Below, piece by piece: positions 1-9,490 of a DNA stretch of 64,000 nucleotides. The position numbers and the translations under genes were made by a program. The stretch covers positions 70,745 to 134,744 of the forward strand of contig JAQUUB010000004.1 in NCBI GenBank assembly GCA_028694115.1, read 5' to 3'. Numbering within the stretch: position 1 is the first letter of the stretch; each line of letters opens with the position of its first letter. The notes below the pieces were generated by a model that saw only the letters and a list, made by a program, of their open reading frames with translations, had not been told where the DNA came from and searched no databases. Source of the stretch: Lachnospiraceae bacterium. GTDB taxonomy: Bacteria; Bacillota_A; Clostridia; Lachnospirales; Lachnospiraceae.

Positions 1-1
1 C

Positions 2-130
2 GATGGCAAGCATGAAATCCCATATGTTAAAATAGAACCAATTAAAGTAACGAAAGATAATATTGATTTTGTAATTATTAATACAGGATTCCATCTAAAG
101 GAAGATGTTTACGCAAATGTTCCATATTAG
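2..130 (+). CDS. C-terminal end of a sugar-binding protein (partial)
   Basis: An open frame enters from the left edge and stops at 128-130, giving about 42 residues that end in ...KEDVYANVPY. The tail, with VTKDNID and IINTGF, resembles the C-terminus of periplasmic sugar-binding proteins of the XylF/ribose type found beside sensor kinases in Clostridia. It lies just upstream of a complete sugar ABC operon, which supports this. The rest of the gene is outside the window, so the family call is tentative. Confidence 0.5.
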   Translation, partial: DGKHEIPYVKIEPIKVTKDNIDFVIINTGFHLKEDVYANVPY

Positions 131-145
131 AATAGGATAATTTTG

Positions 146-193
146 TCTTATGCTAGTGCCGAAGAAAAAAATGTGCTAGCATAAGATTTTTTA
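146..193 (+). terminator. Intrinsic terminator after the partial binding-protein gene
   Basis: A perfect 11-bp inverted repeat (146-156 with 176-186, arms TCTTATGCTAG and CTAGCATAAGA) is followed by a T-rich run. It separates the upstream gene from the sugar ABC operon. Confidence 0.8.
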
Positions 194-210
194 ATTATTT
201 ATAGTAAAAA

Positions 211-293
211 AGTACAGAAATTCACAAACATGTACTATTTCTTATGTACAATGTGTATGATATAGTGACATTGTAACAAGTACATAGTGTACA
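211..293 (+). promoter_or_regulatory. Promoter region with five TGTAC/GTACA half-sites
   Basis: AGTACA or TGTAC(A/T) motifs occur at 211-216, 231-236, 245-250, 279-284 and 288-293. A possible -10 element TATGAT lies at 256-261 with no good -35, which would fit an activator-dependent promoter. The repeated half-sites flank this -10. Binding by a regulator is inferred, not shown. Confidence 0.45.
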
Positions 294-328
294 AAACGTT
301 TTTTAAATTCATAAGGGAGGATTTTTAA

Positions 329-1501
329 ATGAAAAGAAAGTTACTTAGTGCAATCCTTTGCACAACAATGGTTGCTACATTACTAGTTGGATGCGGAAGC
401 ACTGCAGCAGATAGTAAAGAAGCAGCTCCAGCAGCAACAGAAGAAGCAGCACCTGCAGAAGAAGAGGCTCCAGCAGCAACAGAAGAAGCAGCTCCAGCAG
501 CAACAGATAAAGGCGGTATTACAGTTGGTGTAGCAATGCCTACAAAAGATCTGCAGAGATGGAACCAAGATGGTGAAAATATGCAGAAACAATTAGAAGA
601 AGATGGATATAAAGTTGACCTTCAGTATGCTTCTAATGACGTTGCAACACAGGTTTCACAGATTGAAAATATGATTTCTAGTGGAGATCAGATATTAGTT
701 ATCGCTTCTATCGATGGTTCAGCACTTGGATCAGTTTTAGATCAGGCAAAAGCAGCTAATATTCCAGTAATTGCTTATGATCGTTTAATTATGAATACAG
801 ATGCAGTTTCCTATTACTGTTCATTTGATAACTACAAAGTTGGTGTTACTCAGGGACAATACGTTGTAGATTCTCTTGACTTAGACAATGCAGCAGGACC
901 TTTCAATGTTGAGTTCTGTGCAGGTGATCCAGCAGATAACAATGCATTATTATTCTACAATGGTGCTATGGATACATTAAAACCTTATATTGAATCAGGT
1001 AAATTAGTTGTAACTTCAGGTCAGACAGAATTTGCTGATGTTGCTACAGCAGCTTGGTCAACAGAAACATGTCAGGCTAGAGTTCAGAACATCATTTCTT
1101 CTTACTATGCAGATGGAACAAAACTTGATGCTATCGTATGTTCAAATGACTCTACAGCACTTGGTGCTTGCAATGCAATTGATTCTGATTACAATGGAGA
1201 TCAGCCTATCGTAACAGGCCAGGATTGTGATATTTCAAATATGCCTAACCTGATTGCTGGAAAACAGTCTATGTCAATCTACAAAGATACTCGTGAATTA
1301 GCAGCAAAATGTGTTGAAATGGTAGATGCTCTTATGTCAGGTTCTGAATGTGAAGTTAATGATACAAAAACATATGATAATGGTGTAATGGTTGTTCCTT
1401 CTTACTTATGTGATGTTAAATTCGCAGACAAAGATAATTACAAAGAATTATTGATTGATTCAGGATATTATACAGAGGATCAGCTAAGTTCAGCAAAGTA
1501 A
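329..1501 (+). CDS. ChvE-like multiple-sugar-binding lipoprotein of an ABC importer
   Basis: Extracellular solute-binding lipoprotein that would capture a monosaccharide and deliver it to the permeases encoded downstream. Residues 1-22 are a lipoprotein signal peptide with lipobox LVGC (Cys22). Residues about 29-61 form a low-complexity Ala/Pro/Glu/Thr linker of repeated AAPAATEE-like units that would hold the domain away from the membrane. The rest (from about residue 64, GVAMPTKDLQRW) is a type-I periplasmic-binding fold of the ChvE/MmsE kind; the motif VAMPTKDLQRW is typical of that group. The ATG at 329 follows an AAGGGAGG site. It is the first gene of the operon and is separated from the permease by a hairpin that may keep its transcript more abundant. 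The exact sugar (arabinose, galactose, xylose or glucose) cannot be told from sequence. Confidence 0.88.
   Translation: MKRKLLSAILCTTMVATLLVGCGSTAADSKEAAPAATEEAAPAEEEAPAATEEAAPAATDKGGITVGVAMPTKDLQRWNQDGENMQKQLEEDGYKVDLQYASNDVATQVSQIENMISSGDQILVIASIDGSALGSVLDQAKAANIPVIAYDRLIMNTDAVSYYCSFDNYKVGVTQGQYVVDSLDLDNAAGPFNVEFCAGDPADNNALLFYNGAMDTLKPYIESGKLVVTSGQTEFADVATAAWSTETCQARVQNIISSYYADGTKLDAIVCSNDSTALGACNAIDSDYNGDQPIVTGQDCDISNMPNLIAGKQSMSIYKDTRELAAKCVEMVDALMSGSECEVNDTKTYDNGVMVVPSYLCDVKFADKDNYKELLIDSGYYTEDQLSSAK
420..507 (+). repeat. Low-complexity Ala/Pro/Glu repeat in the binding-protein linker
   Basis: Near-identical 15-30 bp units built on GCTCCAGCAGCAACAGAAG recur about three times and encode the Ala/Pro/Glu linker after the lipoprotein signal. 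Such in-frame repeats can change copy number by slippage without breaking the frame. Confidence 0.75.
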
Positions 1502-1532
1502 TCCGACGTGTATGAAGTAAATGAGTAAATAA

Positions 1533-1566
1533 TACAGGCGGGACTAGTGACCCGCCTGTAATTTTC
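1533..1566 (+). terminator. Hairpin between binding-protein and permease genes
   Basis: A perfect 10-bp stem (1533-1542 with 1551-1560, arms TACAGGCGGG and CCCGCCTGTA) with an 8-nt loop is followed by ATTTTCTT. It is GC-rich in an AT-rich region. Likely a partial terminator or 3'-end stabiliser that raises binding-protein mRNA over the membrane components (inference). Confidence 0.7.
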
Positions 1567-1652
1567 TTGAAGAGATGGAATTAGTGCAAGATAGCTATTT
1601 CATACACAAGTTTTATGAAGCTTGCAGTCTTGGGAAAGAATGGAGATTAACT

Positions 1653-2810
1653 ATGAAAAAAGTGATTCAAGGAATTAGAGATAATGCAATGATAATAGTA
1701 CTAGCCTTGGTTGTAATTTTTTTCAGTGTTCAAACACAGGGAAAAATGATGCTTCCAGCAAACTTCAATAATCTGATTGCACAAAACTCATACGTTTTCT
1801 TTTTAGGAGCAGGTATGTTGGTGTGTATGCTAACAGGTGGTAATATCGATTTGTCAGCAGGATCTGTTGTTGCTTTAGTTGGTTCTGTAGGTGGTACTCT
1901 CATGGTAACAAAGGGATGGCCAATTTGGGCATCTATTCTGGTTTTGATTTTATTAGGATTGGTAATTGGTGTCTGGCAAGGATTTTGGATATCCTATATG
2001 AATATCCCACCTTGGATTGTAACTCTTGCTGGTTTCTTGTCTTTTCGAGGATTAAGTACAGCGATACTGCAGGGTCTTACAATTGCTCCAATCCCACAGA
2101 ATTATGTAAATGTATTTAACGGTGCAGTTCCTGATATTCAGGTAGGAAAAATAAAAATTATTTGTATGATCGTAGGTATTTTGGTTTGTGTTATTTTTGT
2201 GGTTTTACAGATTAAAAACAGAGCAACAAGAGTAAAGAAAAATTATGAAGTAGGTTCTCTTAGCGCTATGATTGGAAAATGCGTATTAATTTGTGCTATT
2301 ATTTTAGTCTATACATATAAGCTGGCAAGCTACATGGGACTTCCATATATTTTAATCTGGCTGGTAGCAGTGTTATTAACTTATAATTTCATTTTATCAA
2401 AAACTACACTTGGAAGAAGCTACTATGCAATGGGTGGAAATAGGGAAGCTGCAAGACTTTCCGGTATTGATACGAAAAAAATATACTTTATGGCTTATGT
2501 AAATATGGCGTTGTTATCTATGTTTACAGGTATGGTAGTCATGGCTCGATTAACCTCAGCTACTCCTACAGCTGGTACCAACTTTGAAATGGATGCAATT
2601 AGTGCATGTATGGTCGGTGGTGTTTCTGCTTATGGTGGATCTGGAACAATTGCAGGTATGGTTGTCGGTGGTACTTTAGTAGGTGTTATCAATTTAGGTA
2701 TGTCCATTATGGGCGTTGATGCAAACTGGCAGAAGGTTGTAAAAGGTGTGGTTCTCCTGGCGGCTGTTGTATTTGATATTTTAAATAAAAAAGATTCGAG
2801 AAAATCATAA
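1653..2810 (+). CDS. Sugar ABC transporter permease (GguB/XylH-like), copy 1
   Basis: Integral membrane subunit of the monosaccharide importer, about 385 residues with roughly ten hydrophobic segments. The family motif around GGNIDLSAGSVVALVG is present near residue 63, and the conserved C-terminal part contains GGVSAYGGSGTIAG and VDANWQKVVKG. The frame is open from 1575, but the ATG at 1653 has a GGAG site 7 nt upstream and its product MKKVIQGIRDNAMII aligns with the start of the second permease (4399), so 1653 is preferred. It is collinear with and closely related to the permease at 4399-5553, meaning the operon carries a duplicated permease gene around one ATPase. It may form a heterodimer with that copy, or each may homodimerise. 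Confidence 0.88.
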   Translation: MKKVIQGIRDNAMIIVLALVVIFFSVQTQGKMMLPANFNNLIAQNSYVFFLGAGMLVCMLTGGNIDLSAGSVVALVGSVGGTLMVTKGWPIWASILVLILLGLVIGVWQGFWISYMNIPPWIVTLAGFLSFRGLSTAILQGLTIAPIPQNYVNVFNGAVPDIQVGKIKIICMIVGILVCVIFVVLQIKNRATRVKKNYEVGSLSAMIGKCVLICAIILVYTYKLASYMGLPYILIWLVAVLLTYNFILSKTTLGRSYYAMGGNREAARLSGIDTKKIYFMAYVNMALLSMFTGMVVMARLTSATPTAGTNFEMDAISACMVGGVSAYGGSGTIAGMVVGGTLVGVINLGMSIMGVDANWQKVVKGVVLLAAVVFDILNKKDSRKS

Positions 2811-2854
2811 GCTGGTTATTGCGAGAATAGCACTAGTAAAAGGAGGTAAATGAT

Positions 2855-4393
2855 TTGGCAAACGTAATATTAGAGATGAAAAATATCACCAAGACTTTCC
2901 CAGGCGTAAAGGCACTTGATAATGTTAACTTAAAAGTAGAAGAGGGCGAAATACATGCACTTGTTGGAGAGAACGGTGCTGGAAAATCCACCTTAATGAA
3001 TGTCTTAAGTGGAATTTATGGATACGGAACATATGAAGGCGACATTATTTATAAGGGTGATGTATGTAAATTTGAGAAAATCAGAGATAGTGAAGATAAG
3101 GGAATTGTAATTATACACCAGGAGTTAGCTCTGGTACCATACATGACCATAGGGGAAAATATGTTCCTTGGAAATGAATGCGGAAAGAAGATGGCGATTG
3201 ATTGGGATGAAACATACGGTAAGTCTGATAAATATTTAAAAACAGTTGGACTAATGGATTCATCTAAAACACTAATTAAAGATATTGGAGTTGGAAAACA
3301 GCAATTAGTTGAGATCGCAAAAGCATTATCGAAAAATGCGAAGCTCCTTATTTTGGATGAACCAACCTCTTCACTGAATGAAACAGATTCAAAGGCTTTA
3401 TTAGATTTACTTTTAAAATTCAAAGAACAGGGAATGACATCGATTATTATATCTCATAAATTAAATGAGGTTTCATATGTTGCTGATAAGATAACGGTGC
3501 TTAGAGATGGTTCTACAATTGAGACAATTGATAAAACCGTGAATGAAATAAATGAAGACCGTATCATAAAGGGAATGGTAGGTAGAGATCTTACGGATCG
3601 ATTCCCGAAAAGAACTAAGAAAGAAATCGGGGACGTAAATCTTGAAGTAAAGAATTGGTCCGTTTACCATCCTATTTATACGGATAAGAAAATAGTAGAT
3701 TCTGTTTCTATGAAAGTACAAAAAGGAGAAGTAGTTGGTATTTCTGGACTAATGGGTGCAGGAAGAACGGAACTTGCTATGAGTATTTTTGGTAAGAGCT
3801 ATGGACATAACATAACAGGTGAATTATATCTAAATGGAAAAAAAGAAGAGTTAAAATCAGTACAGGATGCAATCAATAAGAAAATCGCCTATGTAACCGA
3901 GGATAGAAAAGGAAATGGTCTTGTACTATCAAATTCCATTCGAGAGAATACATCCATGGCGAATCTAGAAGGAGTAAGCAACAAAGGCATCATTGATAAA
4001 GATTTAGAGTACAAAATTGCAAGGGATTATGTACAAAAATTGAGAACAAAGTGTCCTTCGGTAGAACAGAATGTTGGAAACCTAAGTGGTGGAAATCAGC
4101 AGAAAGTTTTGCTTGGTAAATGGATGTTTGCTGATCCAGATGTTTTAATATTAGATGAACCAACTAGGGGAATTGATGTTGGAGCTAAATATGAAATCTA
4201 TTGCATCATAAATGATTTAGTGTCAGCTGGGAAGTCAGTAATTATGATATCATCAGAATTACCAGAAGTTTTAGGAATGTGTGACCGCATTTATATCATG
4301 AATGAAGGAAAGATGGTTGGAGAAGTTAGCGGAGAAGAAGCATCGCAAGAATTGATCATGTCACATATTTTGAAATCTAGCAAAGGAGCGTAA
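2855..4393 (+). CDS. Sugar ABC transporter ATP-binding protein (GguA/MglA/XylG-like)
   Basis: Cytoplasmic ATPase with two fused nucleotide-binding domains, 512 residues, the usual length for the family. The N-terminal domain has Walker A GENGAGKS near residue 40, a degenerate signature ([15 protein letters not shown]) and Walker [12 protein letters not shown]. The C-terminal domain has a degenerate Walker A (GLMGAGRTE), a canonical signature LSGGNQQK and Walker [13 protein letters not shown]. This asymmetry is normal for monosaccharide importers. The start is TTG at 2855, chosen because AGGAGG lies 8 nt upstream. It sits between the two permease genes, 6 nt before the second. Confidence 0.92.
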   Translation: MANVILEMKNITKTFPGVKALDNVNLKVEEGEIHALVGENGAGKSTLMNVLSGIYGYGTYEGDIIYKGDVCKFEKIRDSEDKGIVIIHQELALVPYMTIGENMFLGNECGKKMAIDWDETYGKSDKYLKTVGLMDSSKTLIKDIGVGKQQLVEIAKALSKNAKLLILDEPTSSLNETDSKALLDLLLKFKEQGMTSIIISHKLNEVSYVADKITVLRDGSTIETIDKTVNEINEDRIIKGMVGRDLTDRFPKRTKKEIGDVNLEVKNWSVYHPIYTDKKIVDSVSMKVQKGEVVGISGLMGAGRTELAMSIFGKSYGHNITGELYLNGKKEELKSVQDAINKKIAYVTEDRKGNGLVLSNSIRENTSMANLEGVSNKGIIDKDLEYKIARDYVQKLRTKCPSVEQNVGNLSGGNQQKVLLGKWMFADPDVLILDEPTRGIDVGAKYEIYCIINDLVSAGKSVIMISSELPEVLGMCDRIYIMNEGKMVGEVSGEEASQELIMSHILKSSKGA

Positions 4394-4398
4394 TTAAT

Positions 4399-5553
4399 AT
4401 GAACGTTAAAAAGACATTAACAAATAATGCAATGATTATCATTACTGTGCTTGTCATTATTCTATTATCTGTTTTGACTGGTGGGAAACTTCTGTTACCT
4501 CAAAATGTTAACAACCTGATTGCACAGAATGCCTATGTTTTTATTTTAGGAACTGGTATGTTGTTGTGTATCTTAACAGGCGGTAATATTGATTTATCAG
4601 TAGGATCCGTTGTTGCATTTATTGGCGGAATTGGTGGAGCCTTAATTGTAAATAAACATTGGTCAATACCATTGGTTATGTTGATCATGATTTTGGTAGG
4701 TATTGCAGTGGGGTTATTTCAAGGTTATTTTGTAGCATACGTACGTGTACCACCGTTTATTGTAACCTTGGCAGGTATGTTAGCTTTTCGTGGGCTGGCA
4801 AATGTCGTGCTAAATGGAATGACAATATCTCCACTTCCTGATAATTACTTAAATATTTTTAATAGTTACATACCTGATTTTCTGGGAGGAAATGAAGGTT
4901 TTAATCTCACCTGTTTTGTAGCTGGGATTGTAGCTTGTATTATTTTTGTATTATTACAGTTAAAAAGTAGAATTAATAAGGCAAGAAAAGGTTACGAGAC
5001 AGGATCTACAATTGGTATGTTAATGAAATGTGTATTAACTTGTGCAGTTATCATTGCATTTATGTATAAACTTGCATTGTACAAAGGAATACCAGTCATT
5101 CTTGTATGGGTAGTTGCCATTTTACTGATTTATAACTACATAGCAACGAAAACAACAATTGGTCGATATTTCTATGCCGTTGGTGGTAATGAAAAAGCAA
5201 CCAAACTATCAGGAATTAATACAAACAGCGTATATTTTATAGCATATATTAATATGGCATTTTTAACAGCAGTTACTTCCATGGTATGTATTGCACGTTT
5301 GAATTCAGCAAATCCAACCGCAGGTAACTTATATGAAATGGATGCAATTGGTGCCTGCTTTATTGGTGGAGCATCTGCATATGGTGGAGTTGGTACAGTT
5401 GGAGGAATTGTAACAGGTGCTGTATTAGTAGGTGTATTGAATCTAGGAATGTCAATCATTGGTGTTGATGCAAACTGGCAGAAAGTAGTAAAAGGATGCG
5501 TTGTACTATTTGCAGTAATATTTGATATTTTTTCTAAAAAGAAACAACAGTAA
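4399..5553 (+). CDS. Sugar ABC transporter permease (GguB/XylH-like), copy 2
   Basis: Second membrane subunit of the importer, 384 residues with about ten hydrophobic segments. It shares with the first permease the motif LTGGNIDLS(V/A)GSVVA, the segment TTIGR(Y/S)FYAVGGN and the C-terminus GMSIIGVDANWQKVVKG. It starts 5 nt after the ATPase stop, with AAAGGAG upstream. Codon-level similarity to copy 1 (for example the stretch coding VDANWQKVVKG) suggests an internal duplication. Whether both are needed for transport cannot be judged from sequence. Confidence 0.88.
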   Translation: MNVKKTLTNNAMIIITVLVIILLSVLTGGKLLLPQNVNNLIAQNAYVFILGTGMLLCILTGGNIDLSVGSVVAFIGGIGGALIVNKHWSIPLVMLIMILVGIAVGLFQGYFVAYVRVPPFIVTLAGMLAFRGLANVVLNGMTISPLPDNYLNIFNSYIPDFLGGNEGFNLTCFVAGIVACIIFVLLQLKSRINKARKGYETGSTIGMLMKCVLTCAVIIAFMYKLALYKGIPVILVWVVAILLIYNYIATKTTIGRYFYAVGGNEKATKLSGINTNSVYFIAYINMAFLTAVTSMVCIARLNSANPTAGNLYEMDAIGACFIGGASAYGGVGTVGGIVTGAVLVGVLNLGMSIIGVDANWQKVVKGCVVLFAVIFDIFSKKKQQ

Positions 5554-5573
5554 AAACAATAGAAACACTAGAT

Positions 5574-5600
5574 GGGGCTGTCTAAAGACAGCCCTATTAT
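5574..5600 (+). terminator. Terminator of the sugar ABC operon
   Basis: GGGCTGTC (5575-5582) pairs with GACAGCCC (5587-5594) around a TAAA loop, followed by TATTATATATTT. The T-run is imperfect. Confidence 0.7.
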
Positions 5601-5656
5601 ATATTTGAAAAGGAATTATACATTGCAGAATTTAAGATTTCTGATAAAATGAAACT

Positions 5657-7513
5657 ATGTTTGATATTAATGAAGAATTAAAAAAACTTCCAGCAAAGCC
5701 TGGAGTTTATATTATGCATGATAAGAAGGATGCAATTATTTATGTTGGGAAGGCAATCAGTTTAAAGAATCGAGTGCGTTCCTACTTTCGTGAGAGTACA
5801 AAAAAGACTGCTAAAATTCAGCAAATGGTTGAAAGAATTAATTATTTTGAATACATCGTAACGGATTCTGAATTAGAAGCACTTGTTCTAGAATGTAATT
5901 TGATTAAAGAACATAGACCTAAGTACAATACCATGTTAAAGGATGACAAGGCATATCCTTATATAAAAGTTACGGTAAGAGATGATTTTCCAAGAGTTTT
6001 ATTTGCAAGAGAGATGAAGAAAGACAAATGTAAATATTTTGGACCCTTTACAAGTGCTACGGGTGTAAAAGATACCATTGACTTAATTAATAAGATTTAT
6101 GGATTACGAACATGTAATAGAGACCTCCCAAAGGATATTGGGAAAGATCGGGCATGTCTAAATTATCATATTAAAAAGTGTCTGGGTCCTTGTCAGGGAT
6201 ATATATCCAAAGAGGAGTATGAAAAGAATATTGCAGGAGCCCTTGATTTTCTTAGTGGAAATTATAATGTTCTTTTGAAAGATCTCGAAAATAAGATGCA
6301 GGAAGCCTCTGATAAAATGGAATTTGAAGAGGCAATTCAATATAGAGAACTATTAACAAGTGTCCGAACAGTTGCACAAAAACAGAAAATCACACACAGT
6401 GATGGTGAAGATAAGGATATCGTTGCACTGGCAACAGAAAATGATGACAGCGTGGTCCAGGTTTTCTTTGTTAGAGATGGAAGATTAATTGGAAGAGAAC
6501 ATTTCTATATGACAAAGGTATCAGAAAATAGCAATAGTCAGATTTTACAAAGCTTTGTAAAACAGTTTTATGCTGGTACGCCATTTATTCCTAAGGAATT
6601 GATGCTTCAAGAAGATATTGAAGATGCAAATGTAATTGCAGAATGGTTATCTGAGAAAAGAGGCAATAAAGTAAGCATTCGTATACCTAAAAAGGGAATG
6701 AAGGAAAAGCTTGTGGAATTAGCAAGAAAAAATGCTGAAATGGTATTGAGTCAGGATAAAGATAAGATAAAAAGAGAAGAAGGAAGAACGTTAGGGGCAG
6801 TCAAAGAGATAGGGGATTTATTGAATATTCCAGGTATTGTTCGCATGGAAGCTTTTGATATTTCGAATATTAGCGGTTTTGAATCTGTGGGTTCGATGGT
6901 AGTTTATGAAAAGGGGAAGCCAAGACGAAGCGATTACAGAAAGTTTAAAATCAAGACGGTTGTCGGACCCAATGACTATGCAAGTATGGAGGAAGTGCTC
7001 ACAAGAAGGTTTTTGCATGGAATGGAAGAGAGAAACGAAAGAGAAAGAAAGAATCTCGATTACGATTTCGGAAGTTTTACTAAATTTCCAGATATAATTA
7101 TGATGGATGGTGGAAAAGGTCAGGCAAAAATTGCAGAGCAAGTATTGGAGAAATTGAAAATAAGTATTCCAGTCTGTGGGATGGTGAAAGATGATAATCA
7201 TAGAACAAGGGGTCTGTTTTATCAAAATCAAGAAATACCAATCGATCGGAATACAGAAGGATTCAAATTGATTACACGTATTCAAGATGAGGCTCATCGT
7301 TTTGCAATTGAATACCATAGATCGCTAAGAAGTAAGGAACAAGTACATTCCATTTTGGATGATATTGAAGGAATAGGACCTACGAGACGAAAGACATTAA
7401 TGAAACATTTTGAATCGATTGAGAATATTAAGAGTGCCACTGAGGAAGAGTTGAAAGATATTCCTTCCATGAACGAAAAGAGTGCAAAGGCAGTGTTTGA
7501 TTTCTTTCATTGA
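5657..7513 (+). CDS. uvrC: UvrABC system protein C (excinuclease subunit)
   Basis: Nucleotide-excision-repair nuclease that makes the 3' and 5' incisions around DNA lesions after UvrAB loading. Length 618 is typical. The N-terminal GIY-YIG domain begins PGVYIMHD...IIYVGKA; a Cys-containing segment (CNRDLPKDI...[13 protein letters not shown]) and a UVR motif near residues 205-240 ([12 protein letters not shown]) follow; the RNase H-like endonuclease domain includes AFDISNISG and MMDGGKGQ; two helix-hairpin-helix motifs close the protein ([18 protein letters not shown]). No convincing Shine-Dalgarno site precedes the ATG at 5657, but the N-terminus matches the family so the start is kept. It may be translated weakly. 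Confidence 0.95.
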   Translation: MFDINEELKKLPAKPGVYIMHDKKDAIIYVGKAISLKNRVRSYFRESTKKTAKIQQMVERINYFEYIVTDSELEALVLECNLIKEHRPKYNTMLKDDKAYPYIKVTVRDDFPRVLFAREMKKDKCKYFGPFTSATGVKDTIDLINKIYGLRTCNRDLPKDIGKDRACLNYHIKKCLGPCQGYISKEEYEKNIAGALDFLSGNYNVLLKDLENKMQEASDKMEFEEAIQYRELLTSVRTVAQKQKITHSDGEDKDIVALATENDDSVVQVFFVRDGRLIGREHFYMTKVSENSNSQILQSFVKQFYAGTPFIPKELMLQEDIEDANVIAEWLSEKRGNKVSIRIPKKGMKEKLVELARKNAEMVLSQDKDKIKREEGRTLGAVKEIGDLLNIPGIVRMEAFDISNISGFESVGSMVVYEKGKPRRSDYRKFKIKTVVGPNDYASMEEVLTRRFLHGMEERNERERKNLDYDFGSFTKFPDIIMMDGGKGQAKIAEQVLEKLKISIPVCGMVKDDNHRTRGLFYQNQEIPIDRNTEGFKLITRIQDEAHRFAIEYHRSLRSKEQVHSILDDIEGIGPTRRKTLMKHFESIENIKSATEEELKDIPSMNEKSAKAVFDFFH

Positions 7514-7538
7514 TGTTACATTTATTCTATGTTAGAAT
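7510..7538 (+). promoter_or_regulatory. Possible promoter of the hprK operon
   Basis: TTGATG (7510-7515) and TAGAAT (7533-7538) are separated by 17 bp, overlapping the end of uvrC. Two elements at the right spacing only; weak support. Confidence 0.35.
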
Positions 7539-7590
7539 TAAAAATATGGCTTAAAACGCATAGAGTTCGAAAGGTAAAAGGAGAAATAAT

Positions 7591-8526
7591 ATGGCTGCAG
7601 TTGAATTAACACAAGTAATTGAAAAGATGCATTTGAAGAATTTAACCCCGGATATTGATATTTCACATATCAAAATTAATCAACCGGATATTAACAGACC
7701 TGCTTTACAGCTTGCAGGATTTTTTGAGCATTTTGAGACAACTCGTGTTCAAATAATCGGTTTTGTAGAATTCACATACATGGAGAAGATGAAAGATGAC
7801 AGAAAAGAAGAAATTTATAGTCAGCTTTTAACGCATGATATTCCATGTATTATATATTGTAGAGATTTAGAACCAGATGCTATTTTTTTAAGAATTGCGG
7901 GTGAAAAAGGCGTTCCTGTTCTGAATACGCCAAAGGCAACATCTTCTTTTACAGCGGAAATTATTCGCTGGCTAAATGTGAAATTGGCTCCATGCATTTC
8001 CATTCACGGCGTTTTAGTTGATGTATTTGGTGAAGGACTATTGATTACAGGAGAGAGTGGAATTGGTAAAAGTGAGGCTGCTCTTGAATTAATAAAGAGA
8101 GGTCATCGTCTGGTAACTGATGATGTTGTGGAAATAAGAAAAGTAAGTGATGATACCTTAATTGGTAGTGCACCAGATATAACAAGGCACTTTATTGAAC
8201 TTAGAGGTATTGGAATTGTAGATGTTAAAACGTTATTTGGCGTATCTAGTGTAAAGGATACTCAATCGATTGATTTAGTTATCCGCCTTGAAGATTGGGA
8301 TAAGGATAAAGAATATGACCGTTTGGGATTAGAGGAAGAATATACAGAGTATCTTGGAAACAAAGTGGTCTGCCACAATATTCCAATTCGTCCAGGTAGA
8401 AATTTGGCTGTAATCTGTGAATCAGCAGCTGTTAATCATCGACAAAAGAAAATGGGATATAATGCTGCCCAGGAATTATATAAGAGAGTACAGGAAAATC
8501 TTGCAAAAAAGAGAGATGATGACTAA
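7591..8526 (+). CDS. hprK: HPr kinase/phosphorylase
   Basis: Bifunctional enzyme that phosphorylates and dephosphorylates HPr-family proteins on Ser46, setting carbon catabolite repression. 311 residues, as usual. The N-terminal domain is followed by the P-loop GESGIGKS at residues 154-161, the aspartate pair TDDVVEI, and the family signature IELRGIGIVDVKTLFG that supports the phosphorylase activity. AAAGGAG precedes the ATG. The gene starts a run hprK-glucokinase-murB-rapZ-whiA-HPr with gaps of 1-42 nt. Its likely targets include the two HPr-like proteins in this window (12262 and 39506), both of which keep the KSIMG serine. Confidence 0.96.
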   Translation: MAAVELTQVIEKMHLKNLTPDIDISHIKINQPDINRPALQLAGFFEHFETTRVQIIGFVEFTYMEKMKDDRKEEIYSQLLTHDIPCIIYCRDLEPDAIFLRIAGEKGVPVLNTPKATSSFTAEIIRWLNVKLAPCISIHGVLVDVFGEGLLITGESGIGKSEAALELIKRGHRLVTDDVVEIRKVSDDTLIGSAPDITRHFIELRGIGIVDVKTLFGVSSVKDTQSIDLVIRLEDWDKDKEYDRLGLEEEYTEYLGNKVVCHNIPIRPGRNLAVICESAAVNHRQKKMGYNAAQELYKRVQENLAKKRDDD

Positions 8527-8538
8527 AGGAGAGAATAG

Positions 8539-9474
8539 ATGAGCAGATATTGTTTTGGAGTTGATGTAGGTGGAACAACAATTAAAATGGGATTATTTGA
8601 AAGTAATGGCACGATGATCGATAAGTGGGAAATAGTAACTAGATCAGAGGAAAACGGAAAAAATATTATTTCAGATATCGCAGATGCTATAGAAGAAAAA
8701 ATAAGGAAAGAGAATCTCTCAAAGTCTGATATCGATGGTGTTGGAATTGGCGTACCAGGTGCGGTAGACAGCGAGGGAGTTGTACGTCAGGCAGTAAATA
8801 TTGGATGGGGTGTAACAGAAGTAGAAAAAGATTTAAACATGAAAATCGGCATTCAGGTTAAAGCAGGAAATGATGCAAATGTTGCAGCACTTGGTGAAAT
8901 GTGGAAAGGCGGTGGACAAGGCTATAAGAGTATTGTCATGGTCACATTAGGCACAGGAGTAGGTGGTGGCATCATTGTTAATGGTAAAATTGTTGCTGGG
9001 GCAACAGGTTCAGGTGGAGAAATAGGACATATTCATGTTGAGGATCAAGAAGAAGAAGCATGCAATTGTGGTAATTATGGATGCTTGGAGCAATACACAT
9101 CTGCAACAGGAATCGTTCGATTAGCGAATAGAAAATTAAGTGAAACAAACAAAGAAAGTGTACTTCGCAATAGTGAAGTTACCGCAAAAGCAGTTTTTGA
9201 TGCTGTGAAAGCAGGCGATGAACTGGCAATGGAAATTGCAGAGCAATTTGGTGAATATTTAGGGAAAGCGCTTGCTGGAATTGCGGGTGTATGTAATCCG
9301 GAGGCATTTGTAATTGGTGGTGGAGTATCAAATGCTGGAAATGTTCTTCTTGATTATGTCAAAAAATATTATAAACCATATGTATTTAAGGGAAGCCGTG
9401 GTACGGATTTCGTTTTGGCTACATTGGGTAATGATGCCGGAATCTTTGGTTCTGCCAAATTAGTGTTAGAATAG
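8539..9474 (+). CDS. glcK: ROK-family glucokinase
   Basis: Cytoplasmic sugar kinase, most likely glucose to glucose 6-phosphate with ATP. 311 residues. It has the ATP-binding motif GVDVGGTTIKMG at the N-terminus, the ROK signature with ExGH (GGEIGHIHV) and the zinc-binding CNCGNYGCLEQ motif near residue 174. No N-terminal DNA-binding domain is present, so it is a kinase rather than a ROK repressor. It lies 12 nt after hprK, tying sugar phosphorylation to catabolite control. Glucose specificity is by family and is not proven. Confidence 0.88.
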   Translation: MSRYCFGVDVGGTTIKMGLFESNGTMIDKWEIVTRSEENGKNIISDIADAIEEKIRKENLSKSDIDGVGIGVPGAVDSEGVVRQAVNIGWGVTEVEKDLNMKIGIQVKAGNDANVAALGEMWKGGGQGYKSIVMVTLGTGVGGGIIVNGKIVAGATGSGGEIGHIHVEDQEEEACNCGNYGCLEQYTSATGIVRLANRKLSETNKESVLRNSEVTAKAVFDAVKAGDELAMEIAEQFGEYLGKALAGIAGVCNPEAFVIGGGVSNAGNVLLDYVKKYYKPYVFKGSRGTDFVLATLGNDAGIFGSAKLVLE

Positions 9475-9490
9475 AATAGAAGAAAAGGCT

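Noticed and set aside
293..306. Possible cre site (CcpA operator) before the sugar-binding protein gene
   Set aside because: ACAAAACGTTTTTT matches only the central part of the consensus and lacks the flanking TG and CA.
383..592. Cys-rich open frame on the minus strand
   Set aside because: Antisense shadow of the repeated Ala/Glu linker of the binding-protein gene; no start site of its own.
6818..7318. 166-residue minus-strand frame inside uvrC
   Set aside because: Lies wholly within the conserved uvrC coding region, with atypical residue use.
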